NCBI GenBank assembly: GCA_964020155.1
Contig: OZ026561.1
Location: 3,258,047 to 3,322,046, forward strand
Length of the DNA stretch: 64,000 bases
From: Chondrilla cf. caribensis
Taxonomy: Eukaryota; Porifera; Demospongiae; Chondrillida; Chondrillidae
Direction: 5' to 3'
Shown: positions 10,366 to 21,650 of the stretch, one piece after another
Position numbering within the stretch: position 1 is the stretch's first letter
How the letters are laid out: every line of letters starts with the position of its first letter
The notes under the pieces: generated by a model
Seen by the model: only the letters and a program-made list of their open reading frames with translations
Told to the model about the DNA's origin: nothing
The model's database searches: none
Made by a program: the position numbers and the translations under genes

Positions 10366-11696
10366 CTGATATTTCACACACACTATCAGTAGTGTAGATG
10401 TTGGATTCTTCACTATTCATACTCAAGGCCACCTAGTGAACATAGCTTGTATGTTTGATTATTTAATTTGTAATAATGATCCAAAGGAAACAAAAATTAT
10501 CAATGTCTTTTTATAATCCAACTGGTGGCATATATTATGGACCATTATCGCCGTTTTGTACGGTCAAGTTTGCACAGCTACAATGTCATAATATATGTGG
10601 ACTATTATATTACACATGGCATGCTTAACAATCCTCTGTCTAATGATTATTAAACCATCAAAATTGATAATATAATAAACACTCATTATACGATAATGCA
10701 TGAAAGTAAATTAGCAATTTGACTTGGTTCTAACACTCTTAATCTTATAATTGAGTAGCTATTAAATCATGTAATTATGTATGCGGTTTAGTTTTGATCC
10801 GTTTCAAGAGGCCATGGTTCAGAATGTTGACAGATACGATCTCACACACAACAGTGAGCAACTGTGGATAGTAGAAACATGCAGGTACACAGGTATCAAC
10901 ATTGAGATTGCACATAACATTGATAATATGAAAAGTCGCCATTTATATATTTCTCAAATATGATGTTGACATCACTTTTTATCAGCTATGTTCATGTTTA
11001 TAATGCATAGATGTTAGGTAAACAGATGGATCTGGTAAACTAAAGTAGAAGAGGGATATTTGAACAGTCCACTGAAACACACAACAGTTCCTATTGCAAA
11101 AATGGAACTTTATACAGAGCATCTCGTACAGAGTCCAAACAGAATCAGAAGTGGAAAGAGTCCAAAATGACTCTAATATACCCATTTCCCTATATACACA
11201 TAGGAGTAATGAAATGGTAATATTATGTGACTATAAATCATGCAATTGGGACACATTTTCACTGTTCACAACACATGTGTAAACTTGAACTTATGGAAAT
11301 TAATAACACTGCAGATCAAGTGCTTCAATGTTGCTTAGCACAATTACTCAGAGCAAGATGTAGGTACTCACCCTCACTGCTCAGTGACTGGTTGGAGTCA
11401 ATACGGTAGACCCACTGTCCAATCTTCCCTGTGTTACCTTCTATCTCATCCAGCAGTGTCACATTCTCAGTACCAGATCCAGGAAGGTTCAGGTAGCCCA
11501 CTCCATCACCAACATTGTAACCAGCTATACTATATGTTCTTGTATCAGGATCAATACCCCAGTTCAGTCCATCCTCAGGGTAGGTGAAAATAGCAAAGGA
11601 ATACATCCAGTCAGTGGCTAGTATGAGCTGAAATGTATTCTCCTGTAATAAAATAGCATTTAACTAAATTGAAACTAATAATTTTGTCAATACACA

Positions 11697-11765
<69 letters not shown>

Positions 11766-14700
11766 ACTGTATCTGGCAGCCAGGGGACATGATAACGTCC
11801 ATATCCTCTCATTCCTTCCCATGTGACAATAAGAGCCCACTGGGCTTCAAATCTAAAGCTACCACACTCCTGTGATGTTTGCTTGTAAATTGTATCATCA
11901 ATTTCTTTAAAAAGAGTTTCTTTTTCTTGACGTAAGAAGACTTGTTTGTAGACAACACTTGTGTTTGTTAGGTACTGGTATTGCCAAAATGCAGCAATGA
12001 CATGATGATAATTAAAAAAACTCAATCTGTAGGGAAATGTTCGAGGCCCCCAACATGGAAAAGAGTGATAATTTTTCAAGCCAACATAACCCTGTGACAG
12101 TACCTGCATTTGATTGAAAACAATTATACAAATTATTATGTAATCCATGTAACACAAGTACATGTTTCAGGTGTATGCACTGTACCTCAATTTCATTTCA
12201 CAGTGATATTGTATGAACTATGTTTCAACTTAGGATAGATTCCATCATACACAAGGTGAGATTCGATGTAGGACCAGGAGTAATATCTTACTAAAGGGTG
12301 TTATGTTTGAGCAGGCATCAAAACAAGCTTATAGTTTTTTTCAATTATAGATATTCATATTATACATTATTTTGTACTAGAGATCTGTCTACAACCCAAC
12401 AGTCGTTCTTAGATTTACAGAATCTATAATGTTACTGCATTAAGACATTCATACAATGTCCCATAACAAATATGAACTATGGCCGGGAACACTGTTTATT
12501 AATATTAGTTGCAAACAATAGGAAGCAATGTGTGTTCCCTGCAAAATGAAATACTATATCTTAAACTTCAAAGATGATATATAACAATATTGAGTTTCCC
12601 TTTTGCAATGAATACTTTTTAAGCTGGAAAACTCTTAATGAATGAACCTGGTATCTCCCACCAGGATCCACATGCATACATAAAGTGTGTCAATGAGGTC
12701 ACTTTGCATACATACCTCCATATAAGAGTACAGTCCTCCAAAGTAAGGAAAGGATCCATTGAGAGGGAGAGAATGGTTGAGCAGGGAGATACGTTTGCCA
12801 TGGCACCAACTCAGTAGGTGTCCATTGTAGCTTAACCTGTCATACTCTGGACCAAAGGGATACCCAATGAGCTCTGATAACAAGGAATCATCTGTGGAAT
12901 AGAACCATTGGTCTTGGATTAGGCGTCACAGGGTAGAATGGAAGGGGTATACTATAAGTGGGTCAAATATATCAGACTATGCATGTATCAAATACTTATG
13001 TATTACCTTTTTTACTACTTTTGTTATTATCATTATTTTAATGTTGTTGTCAAAATTACCAACATTCATTACCATCAGAACAGACCGTTGTACATTCTAC
13101 AATAAACTTAAATCTAAAATCTTTAAATCTTAAAAGTATATTAAAATAGTACCACGATATCAAAACCACTGCACATTATTGTACAATACTATTCCAAAGA
13201 CTCACCCAGTTGGACTATTATATTTATTCTGCATTAATTTGCAGTATGTAATCTTCGGACCGGTTTTACTTGCAAAATAAATCAATTTAACTAACAAATG
13301 CCCTAGAGTAATTCAATATTTACAGTACATACAAAATTTAGTAGACAAAATACAAGGTATATATATAGGCATGTACATATCAATGACAAGGGAACATATT
13401 TGCACACATCTACCTACTTGAACAAGCCACACTGACATCCTTGGAGTGGTCACAGCCACCACTGGGAGGAATATCAGGCAAACATGTACAGATCCTCGTA
13501 CTTGTTCTGCTACATTGAACACCTTCCAATATGAGACCTGATCCTCTACCAAACACACCACCCTGTCCAATGTAGGCATTAGTCAGTCTCTTGTATCCAA
13601 GCTGGTTGCACACAGTCCTAGCAGCAGCTCTGTTCCATCCATCACTGCAGACTGTACTCCAGTATCCCTTGGCAAAGATCTCCACTCTACCACTGATGCT
13701 ATTGTTTGTTTCTGTACCACCCACCAGTCTTATGGTGCACTCTACAGTAGTTGAACAGCAATGTAGAGGTGATTGCTACATGGTTTACAACTTGTGTAGG
13801 TGTTCATCTCACCTGGTTGCCATGCACTACATGAATTGGGAGCTGGTCCATCTAGTTCCAGGTTGCTGTACTTACAAGTGCTACATGCACTTGGATCATC
13901 AACTCTTGAACATGATCCACAAGATGGATGACAAGCTGTCAGGAAGTATGGAAGACAGAGCTAACTGTGAACCAGAAGTTCTATAATTATTATATATTGT
14001 GAAATTAGTGCATGATATGTATATCTCCAACCTTCACTGGGTACAGCTGATACAGTGTTCAGAGGAGGACGTAGTGTTTGGAACACTTCATGATGTCCAC
14101 ATGCTATGCTTCCCTCATCAACAGAGACATTCTTACCAGTTGAAGTGCAGTAGATATCTGGAGTGGGATGATAGATATTGTAGTTTTTCCATGAAACAGG
14201 GCAGTAGCCACTGAATGTGAAGTGGTGCAGTTAACGTTAATATGTTGAGATGGAAAGCATAAAGTAAAGGGGGCTGCGGGCATGCCCCCTCCCCCCATGA
14301 AAATTTTGGATTTTAGACTTTCATTATTATATTAATATAGAATCAATGACATAGATGTATAACTTGATTGTAGTTTTAATACTGAAATGATTGATGTCTC
14401 TCGCACAGCTTTGAAATACTTAAAATGCAATGGCGACTTTGCTACTGCTCTTCATTCTGTTCAACTCAAAAACCTTGACACTAGTGTGGTAAAACACAAT
14501 GTCCTGACCTCTATTGTAGTGCAGAAATGGCCAGGTATCAAGCCACTGACTCCGAGCAGAGCTTAATTAATACAGGTTTCGATTTCCGTAGACTCTTCTT
14601 AGAGAATATATAGTTTCTCCCAGGATGATGAGGCTTGTCAGGGAGACTTGGAAGTGATGCCTTAAAGTGACTCAAGCTCGTGGTCTTTTTATGAACATAA

Positions 14701-17700
14701 ATTGTACCTCGGAAATAATGATATTATATTTTTACATGTACGTACACAGCCCAAAGAATGTGTATTAGAAATGAAGCCACTTCAAAGAATACAAAATGGC
14801 TACTGCATCAATAAATGCACACAAAGGAGGGAATACGTCTGTTTTCAACCAAGATTTGTACAAGCTACTCCTCTTGTGATTCTATGGCTTCCAGAACACA
14901 GAATTAAGTATAAAAACAGATGACACAGATATTCCTTCCTCTCAATTTTTTTTATTTTCCATTTTCTATTTCTTTGGTATTGCTTTGAAAGTGGTATGGT
15001 TGAAACTGTGCCAACCAGACCAGTGACTACAGCCCTGTGAAGGGAAGTAGTTCCACATATTACATACTCACCAGGTCCTTCATTTTTGTCAGTGATCAAT
15101 TTGTAGACATAGTCTGATCCAATAGTTATAGTCTCCACATCATAGCACTGTGCACTCAGTTGAGAGTTGTTCAAATTTGACATGAAACACATTGAGTTCT
15201 CCCCTATGACCTCAAGGTCAGGATTGTATACTATTATGGTAAAATAGAAATAACAGTGAATACATAGCTCAACTGAATTATGATAAAATCTATTTGGAAT
15301 GTCGTAGAGAACATTTAGAGTTTATTGTGATCAGTTTTCCGAACCCCATAAATTAAATCATAGTAGCTCTACATTATATACATACGATTTAAGTTCTTAT
15401 AATTGATATTCATAAGCCAATCCACTTCAATACTTTGACAACCTAACATTGGTTAATGCTCTCCTTACGTATTAAAGTTTCAATCTCAATTCAACCTATA
15501 TAATGTTATTATGATTCAAAGGATAACATGGCTGTCAGAATAAATTCATTTCATTTCATGCCACATAGAATTTTTCCAATGTATAGTACTAATACTGCAC
15601 TGTTGTAATACGATACTACAAACGTACTTGGTGTTTGAGAACTGTTGCAATTTTGACCAAGATAAGGGATGGGATAATGGCATCCTATTCCAATGTAGTC
15701 ATAGACATGACTACAGTATCCCTAGAATATACACAGAGGGATCATAATTGCAGATTATTTGAACTCTACATGTGCAGCACCTCTTTATTGAATGCAATGG
15801 ACATTATAATAAAATTTACAGATTTTTTTTATTGAAGCTAATGGTTATAGGTAATTCATATATTAACTCCTACTACTAATATATTTACGTAATTGTCTTC
15901 CAATTTATACCTATTTCTAGGAAGTATACACAATAAATATCGATAATAATATGTTTTGGTCAAGGACATTATTCACAATGTATAATGTGACTAACATCCT
16001 TCAGGTTTACTCATGCCCATATGCTTTAAATCATTCGAAAATACTGTATTAAGTACATATTATGTATGAGGAGGAGTAGCAGGAATTAGCATAATTTTGA
16101 CATCACAATGATCACATGGACTATATTGTGCAACAATGACAATACATGTGACTTTACCTTGTACAGTCCATCATAGGAACATACTCTAGGAGAATTTTCA
16201 TAAGCATAATGAAGACAGTTATAAGGATTCACACTGGAGTCCCGACAATATCCTCTAATAAAGGAACAACCAAGACCTGTATCGGGGACATTATGGGATG
16301 GCATGTTCAACAAAATGATACATAATAATACATATACACTATATATGGAGTACGTCTTGTGACTATAATATCACTGTCATAACCGTACAATACTATCAAT
16401 AGCTGAATATTGATTGTTTGTTGTATGTATACTCCAAAACTACTTTGAATTTACTTAATGTGAAGAGATTGGAATGGACCAACTACTGGTGGGTAGCATA
16501 AAATTTCAGGGTACAATGCAAGCCAAATGCTCCTCAAATGTATGTTAGTCATTGGTTAATAATTGCCAATGAATGACAAACACGTGATATGTCCAAATAA
16601 ATAGATAGATCTCAATTTATATTATCTGCAGATATAACCTGCATGAAGGTTGCCACTGAGATAATGGAGGCAAGTTCAAATTGTACCATACATAACCTTT
16701 TCCAAAGATGTATGGTATAGCTTGTCCATCCAGAGTTGTTTGTGTGACCTCATAGTTGACATCATACCATCCAGAGTCCTTCAATACTGCCAGAGTGAAC
16801 GGACTCAGTTGAGAGTATGTACTGCACAAGGAGAAAGAATAATGCAACAAACAAAGCATACAACAAAAAAATAATAGTGATTTTGTGTATGACTATACAT
16901 ACATAGCTAAGGTACTAGTACTGTATGTACATGCACATACTTACGGGTAGAATTCTCTTGTCATGATTTCAGGTAATAAGTATCGTCTTGGCCAATGACT
17001 ATGATGGATAATCATAACTTAGATAGTCAAATTGACAAGACAACAATTGACAACATTGACATGTGGCTGGATCATCCTCTTTTCTAAGTACTTATAGTTA
17101 TACATACAGTTATACGTATTGAATTAGCTAGACCGCACCTGTGATACGTGTATGTAGAAGTTAATACATAGTAAGTAGATGCATTAAACAGCGTATAAAA
17201 CATTGAGAAAACCGTGTAACTGTGATTTTAGATGAATTATTATCAACTTGCTTTTTGCAATACTGTAGAATGTCAAATAGTACTTTTCTACTTCACAGCT
17301 TTAACATGCCAAGCAACTGTTGCATTATTGGAGTGCATTCTATATAACCAATCCAGATACCTACCTATAAGATCGGTAAAAAGGAATTCCACTCAAGTTT
17401 TGACAACCAAAGTGAGTCTTTGCAATTTCTACAACCTATACATGTGTTGACAAAACAGTGGGTAGAGGTCACACAGTAAATCAAACGTAGCCTGCAATAA
17501 ACCTGTACTGATAAAACAACAGAATTTAATTGCCCCATTCATCACCGGTATTAATTTTATAATAGTAATTGACAACATTTATCAAATTTAATTACCTAAG
17601 GTAGTGGAATTCAATCTATATTGCAATATGTATTAGGTACAAATTATCACACTAACCAGTATTGTTGCACTGATTATTATAGGTACCATCAGCAATAAAT

Positions 17701-20700
17701 ATCACACTGAGGACAAACACTCTCCTAACCAAGAACTCAGGCTGAGATATAAAATACTGGCATGCATGGTTTGTGCCTTTTGGTTATCTTGATGACATTC
17801 TCAGACTAATGCAATGTTTCACGAGTAATGACTATGGCAGTCATTTTGAAAAATGAAAAAAATGTAAACAATGAATACAACCATAACAAATCATAAACAT
17901 TCTGTGCATTACAATAGTCTACCCTGTATGTGAAGCAATAACCATTCATCCTATTTCATGTTCAATATCAATTTCAATTAGTTATATCGATGTTGAGTAC
18001 CTATCTATAATGTATAATATGGGTTTGCTTACCCGGAAAATTGTATGATGCACAATCAGTGAACTGCATTTGAAAAAAAGTTCCTACATATTATTATTGT
18101 TTCAGAATTTTATGTCAGAATAAAAAGCATAATATATAGTCAGGACAGAAAATCAGGATCACAAACCAGGACAATAAATACCTACTGCTTTAAGCTAAGC
18201 TAAGCAGATATTCATACAATACTACAAGAGAGAGTCCAAAAAAAGTACATATCAAATACACTTCCATTAGATTAAAATGAACAATCACAGACTTCGGTAT
18301 CATACTCACAGTAGGGAGAACCAAGCTAGTGGTACTTTGCTGATGTGAATATTCACTGAAAACGCTCTCTGTCCCCCAAAGTGTTTGAGGACCACCAGTT
18401 TCATTCCTAAAACTGAAGAGGTTCTTATAATAATAGATTAAATTCATCACAATTCAGCATGATAATATTATTCTGGATTTAATTGAACAGGATGAATAAT
18501 TTAGAACTTGTGTCTCTACTATAATAGCTATGTGTTCCTCTGAATTACTGTACAATACGTCATGCAGTTTGTACAGATGCCTAGTGTTCACGTGAGTTTT
18601 TATCATAATTATTTCATTTACAGTACGTTGTGACTGACAAATTATTCAATTGTGATATTATTGTAATTATTATTATTATTTTATTATAATATTCATTTTG
18701 TTAGATTATACTATTATAAACTTAATAATTTATTGATCCCTTTTATATTTGACAAGACTATTTCACTAAAATTTGACTTACTGGTTGTCTACCAATGATA
18801 GTAGTCCTTTATTATGAATGATATCCACAATACATGCTGCATGTACGTTATACAGCAATTGATGTCGTAAATGACTCACTACTTGAAGAGTTTTACTGAA
18901 AATCCCAAGATATGTAGTAATAATAATAGACTACATTCATCACAATTCAGCATGATAAAAGTCAAGGTTGACAAAGTTTCTGAATTTAAATAAACAGGAA
19001 GAATATTTCATAGCTCATTCCTTCACCATAATAGCTATCTGTTCTTGAGAATTACTGATAGTGCAGTTTTGTACTGAAACCATATGTTTGTATCAGTTTT
19101 ATAATAATATTTGTTTGTGGTTGTAACTGACATTGGATATAATTTATAAAATAATAATTGACAAACTATTTTTAATTAATATAATGAATTTGAAAAACCA
19201 GTCATCTACAATGACAGTCATTTGTTATGAATAATATCCATAATACATGCTGCATGTACATTATGCAACAATTGATGGCATAAATGACTCACTACTTGAA
19301 GAGTTCTACTGAGAATCCCAAGATATGTAGTAAATCATGAATGAAGATCCTCTTTCCCTCCTCCAGTGCCTGAGTAGTTGGCTTGCCTTGCAATTGCTGG
19401 ATTATGTACTGAAAGAAAGGCACATAAATGATAAACTGATAATTTAAAATTGTAACAGAATAATAATGGAAGATATGCTAACAATGAACAAGTAATAGAT
19501 AGTGCCACCATCAATCATATGCTGTCAAGTACTTATCAGGGACTATGTTCTCTGAAAAGTTGTTGGATTTGAATAACAAATAAATTTGATTTCCTTTCTG
19601 TATGGCAGTGATGATCTTAGGTCTTACGTTATAACAGCATGTTTGTGAAGCAGGTTACATGGAATAGTGTACATGTCCCCTATGGTATATTTGTAATGAG
19701 CTATATTGTACCTACAATTCTTACAAATAATAGATAGATTGGATTTGTGATCCAATAAATCAAATAATATAGACTAGGCTCCAAGATGAAATGACTGATT
19801 GCACTGCTCACAAAACAAATCACCAGTGAATAAACTCACACGAGGACAAATGTTGATGTAACCCACGACAGGACGATAGTTGAGCTCTGGATCCAACATA
19901 CAGTGGGAACCATATGATATGTAATCAATGTGAGAGCCTCCATGAGAATGTCTCTGATGGTGAATGCAATAACGATCATATTCTGTATTATGAGTAAGAA
20001 ACCAGCCCCAAACTATTAAAATTACATTAATATCATGGTATGAAAATAATTTAGGTAATGTCTACCTGATTCATGTGCTGTCACATAAATCAACAAATCA
20101 GTGTCTGAGACGCCAACTCCATTGGGACCATCCGGTTGACAAATAGAGTTCTTGCACACAGTATACGTCCCAATATGCTCCTGAGGAACAGTCACAAACT
20201 GACCACAAGAGAATGTGCTCAACAAACTTCCACAATTACACTCTGACCCACATGCACTGCTAATAGAGGAACAGTTAGGTCTCAGTCGGAGGTTCTCCTT
20301 CAATCTTTGCACTCGGATAGCTTTCTGTATGTAGGTGGCAGCCAAGCTCAGTGATTCCTTTAAAGTTTCATTCCAAACAGCTTGGAAGGATGTACTTTGA
20401 CTGATGTTTTCAGTCACATAATGAAATTTTATTCGAATTGGTTCAAATGATGGTGTCTGGCGTTTCTTTCGTTCCATTGGTTGATCTAGAGCTACAATTT
20501 GGGACTTTTTAGCAAGCTATGGTAAGATGGATATATAATAGATAAAGGTGAATCAAGCAACTCAATAACAGTTAGTAGAAATACTGTCCATGTAATTGCA
20601 TAAAAATCTATTCAAACGTATAAACCTCATATACAGGACCAGATAGTAGATTAAATGATTGTCTATCAAAAGTATCGATTCACTAAAATATGACTGAAAT

Positions 20701-20988
20701 CTTAAGTATATTGTTCATTGAAATTTATTGAAGATTATCGACGTCCTTAATTACTGTTGAAATTAAATAAAATCATCTTGCATTCAATCTGTAGTCTTCT
20801 AAAGAGACATGATAATTGTGGATTCACTTTCAGCTTACTTCATCATGAACACTTCCAAAGTCAGAGTCGTCTTTATGTCCATCAGTGTCTGGATGATCCT
20901 TAATAGGGAGGTTAGCTGCATGGCATTCCAGGAGAACAAAGACCACACAGACTAGTGCCTGGACTAGACACCCAGTTTGCCAGGCCAT
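10241..20988 (-). CDS. Paralogue B: membrane-anchored M8 peptidase-SRCR-NIDO protein
   Basis: Eighteen phase-consistent exons give about 1,020 residues: signal peptide (residues 1-25), propeptide with a KKRQ basic site, leishmanolysin-type M8 domain, Cys-rich linker, SRCR, NIDO, one transmembrane helix and a short cytoplasmic tail. The start ATG at 20988 opens a hydrophobic leader and lies about 60 nt downstream of a TATA box. M8 enzymes are zinc endopeptidases on the cell surface. NIDO and SRCR are adhesion or ligand-binding modules, so the protein is probably a type I surface receptor or sheddase-like protein. The zinc motif is HDLLH, not HExxH, so activity is doubtful. Final exon placement is the least certain part. 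No polyadenylation signal was recognised below 10241. Confidence 0.82.
11372..11642 (-). CDS. Paralogue B exon 17: NIDO domain C-terminal half
   Basis: A 271-nt exon reading [12 protein letters not shown], then [36 protein letters not shown] and [13 protein letters not shown]-xxLATD, AGxNxGDG and GxWVxRID are classic NIDO signatures found in nidogen, mucin-4 and alpha-tectorin. It starts at phase 0 and ends at phase 1 (donor GTGAGT). Confidence 0.92.
11695..11767. repeat. (CA)n microsatellite abutting the exon 16 donor
   Basis: About 33 CA units. On the coding strand this is (TG)n, directly following the donor GTCAGT of the NIDO exon, so the 5' end of the intron lies in the repeat. Paralogue C has the same arrangement. 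Confidence 0.95.
11768..12103 (-). CDS. Paralogue B exon 16: NIDO domain middle part
   Basis: A 336-nt exon, phase 0 to 0, including VIAAFWQYQYLTNTSVVYK, then the [20 protein letters not shown] segment. NIDO proteins have a conserved (V/I)AxFWxD core here. The donor is GTCAGTG running into the microsatellite. Length is identical to the C copy. Confidence 0.88.
12716..12891 (-). CDS. Paralogue B exon 15: NIDO domain entry
   Basis: A 176-nt exon reading [19 protein letters not shown] and ending SFPYFGGLYSYME. The YPFG...[11 protein letters not shown] pattern is the usual lead-in of NIDO domains (PFG, then PFFG before the first strands). It starts at phase 1 and ends at phase 0 (donor GTATGT). 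Confidence 0.86.
13418..13741 (-). CDS. Paralogue B exon 14: SRCR domain
   Basis: A 324-nt exon with the same SRCR framework as A and C ([34 protein letters not shown]). It differs from the A/C pair at several sites, for example AKGYW for VNGYW and SGLILEG for SGPILEG. Confidence 0.9.
13813..13935 (-). CDS. Paralogue B exon 13: short Cys-rich module
   Basis: A 123-nt exon, phase 1 to 1, reading [18 protein letters not shown] onward. It links the M8 domain to the SRCR domain, with length and cysteines matching A and C. Confidence 0.78.
14032..14157 (-). CDS. Paralogue B exon 12: end of M8 domain
   Basis: A 126-nt exon beginning [16 protein letters not shown], phase 1 to 1, acceptor CATCCCACTCCAG. 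It closes the C-terminal M8 subdomain before the Cys-rich linker. Confidence 0.78.
14432..14566 (+). other. Conserved plus-strand open frame in the B intron
   Basis: Forty-five codons ending in TAA, including [19 protein letters not shown] and WPGIKPLTPSRA. It is the B counterpart of 2231-2347 and 56883-57011, with an in-frame one-codon insertion relative to them. The family is unknown. Confidence 0.35.
15072..15230 (-). CDS. Paralogue B exon 11: M8 domain C-terminal part
   Basis: A 159-nt exon reading [17 protein letters not shown], later [17 protein letters not shown] and ending NEGPG at phase 1 (donor GTGAGT). Confidence 0.85.
15628..15721 (-). CDS. Paralogue B exon 10: M8 domain
   Basis: A 94-nt exon reading GYCSHVYDYIGIGCHYPIPY and ending NCNSSQTP. 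It starts at phase 0 and ends at phase 1 (donor GTACGT). Confidence 0.8.
16158..16276 (-). CDS. Paralogue B exon 9: M8 domain Cys-rich part
   Basis: A 119-nt exon reading [20 protein letters not shown] and ending VCSYDGLYK. It starts at phase 1, which rejoins the GKG of exon 8, and ends at phase 0. Confidence 0.85.
16697..16821 (-). CDS. Paralogue B exon 8: M8 core after the Met-turn
   Basis: A 125-nt exon with [19 protein letters not shown], the strongest M8 signature of the gene. The upstream acceptor is CTTGTGCAG. Phase 2 to 1. Confidence 0.92.
16945..16998 (-). CDS. Paralogue B exon 7: third zinc ligand and Met-turn
   Basis: A 54-nt exon reading [19 protein letters not shown]. The SHW His is the expected third zinc ligand of M8 enzymes and EIMT the Met-turn. 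Both are intact in B. Confidence 0.9.
17365..17435 (-). CDS. Paralogue B exon 6: M8 HFGC exon
   Basis: A 71-nt exon reading [20 protein letters not shown]. It continues exon 5 (ending LVLPT) in phase 0 and ends at phase 2 (donor GTAGGT). Confidence 0.88.
18310..18412 (-). CDS. Paralogue B exon 5: M8 domain after the zinc helix
   Basis: A 103-nt exon reading [14 protein letters not shown] and ending STTSLVLPT, phase 2 to 0 (donor GTGAGT). It sits between the zinc helix and the HFGC exon, where M8 proteins have a variable loop. C has the same exon at 63779-63881. Confidence 0.82.
18870..18930 (-). pseudogene. Partial duplicate of B exon 4 in the intron
   Basis: The minus strand reads LLHILGFSVKLF with the same GTAGTG donor context as exon 4 (19296-19408), but the 5' half of the exon, including the first zinc His, is missing. 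It lies in a tandem duplication of about 0.45 kb (roughly 18450-18900 against 18945-19330) that also repeats intron sequence. It could not serve as an in-phase replacement exon. Confidence 0.65.
19296..19408 (-). CDS. Paralogue B exon 4: zinc-binding helix with HDLLH
   Basis: A 113-nt exon reading YIIQQLQGKPTTQALEEG and then RIFIHDLLHILGFS. In M8 peptidases this is the HExxH helix followed by xLGF, where the Glu is the general base. Here the codon is GAT (Asp). Both His ligands and the LGF are present. The exon starts at phase 0 and ends at phase 2 on donor GTAGTG. The residue is read directly. Loss or change of activity is inference. Confidence 0.85.
19840..19982 (-). CDS. Paralogue B exon 3: M8 N-terminal subdomain
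   Basis: A 143-nt exon reading EYDRYCIHHQRHSHGGSHID, then YGSHCMLDPELNYRPVVGYI and NICPR. The (A/G)SHCxLD...RPVxGYxNICP stretch is a clear M8 signature upstream of the zinc helix. Phase 1 to 0, donor GTGAGT. Confidence 0.9.
20066..20516 (-). CDS. Paralogue B exon 2: propeptide and start of M8 domain
   Basis: A 451-nt exon beginning LAKKSQIVALDQPMERKKRQ and ending with DLLIYVTAHES. The KKRQ site fits convertase cleavage. PIRIKFHY and the Cys-rich region before TVPQEHIGTYTVC match M8 proteins. Phase 0 to 1. The acceptor follows TTACCATAG. Confidence 0.85.
20839..20988 (-). CDS. Paralogue B exon 1: start codon and signal peptide
   Basis: The ATG at 20988 opens MAWQTGCLVQALVCVVFVLL followed by ECHAANLP, a typical secretory leader with likely cleavage near HA/AN. 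The exon ends at phase 0 on GTAAGC after an acidic, His-rich stretch (DHPDTDGHKDD). It joins in frame to exon 2. Confidence 0.85.
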
Positions 20989-21048
20989 GTCTTCCAACAC
21001 CGCATGTAAGTCCTTGTATCGACACAGCTATCCCAATGTGCTAGTCAC

Positions 21049-21055
21049 TTTTATA
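21049..21055 (-). promoter_or_regulatory. TATA box of paralogue B
   Basis: The minus strand reads CTATAAAAG about 60 nt upstream of the B start codon, which would place the transcription start near 21020. Position and sequence fit a focused RNA polymerase II promoter. Confidence 0.6.
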
Positions 21056-21375
21056 GGCAGCTGAATAAATATATTCATTGTTTCTGACCAAACTAATATA
21101 CAGAGACCATCTTGAAAGGCTTCTGGGAAAGATGGGCTTTATTATCCCATTATGCATGTTAACTATATTGTGTTAAATACCTGCCGTGTCCCACTTGAAC
21201 AATTGGTAAACTGGACAGCTCAAGATCCTGTTGAGCAATGCTTGTGTTGTGATATTGTCAGCTACCACAATAAGGGACATTAAGCCAGTATCAATGCATG
21301 GAGACACTGGATATATGGAGTACAGTATGCTGCGGGGTGAATTTGGGTAGACAATCTAGTGCGATACTAAAATGA

Positions 21376-21392
21376 TGACGTCACGACACGTG
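21376..21392. promoter_or_regulatory. CRE-like and E-box sites upstream of B
   Basis: TGACGTCA (21376-21383) is followed four bases later by CACGTG (21387-21392). The same pair recurs in the duplicated block at 29811-29828. These are palindromic bZIP and bHLH consensus sites. Function is inferred from sequence alone. Confidence 0.45.
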
Positions 21393-21650
21393 TCGAGAAC
21401 CCGAAGAATAATGACTACTCACTTTGGCAAAAGTTTGATTACGACCAACTAAATTACTGATTGCTTAAGAAGGAAACAGACGAAAGACGAATAAGACATT
21501 CTCGTTAATGATGTTGAATCGCAAAATACAGGACTTGTTTGAGTCGGGATTGATTGCAGATCATTCCTGTCCGTTACATCCTGATGATGATGATGATGTT
21601 GTTCTTTGGTTCGTTTGTCTTTTACGTACTTCGTGCCAACTTAATTGAGA

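Noticed and set aside
10241..10432. A separate small membrane protein starting at the GTG near 10432.
   Set aside because: There is no ATG in a good context, and an in-phase acceptor at 10366 joins the transmembrane segment to NIDO exon 17. Kept as the alternative in the exon 18 entry.
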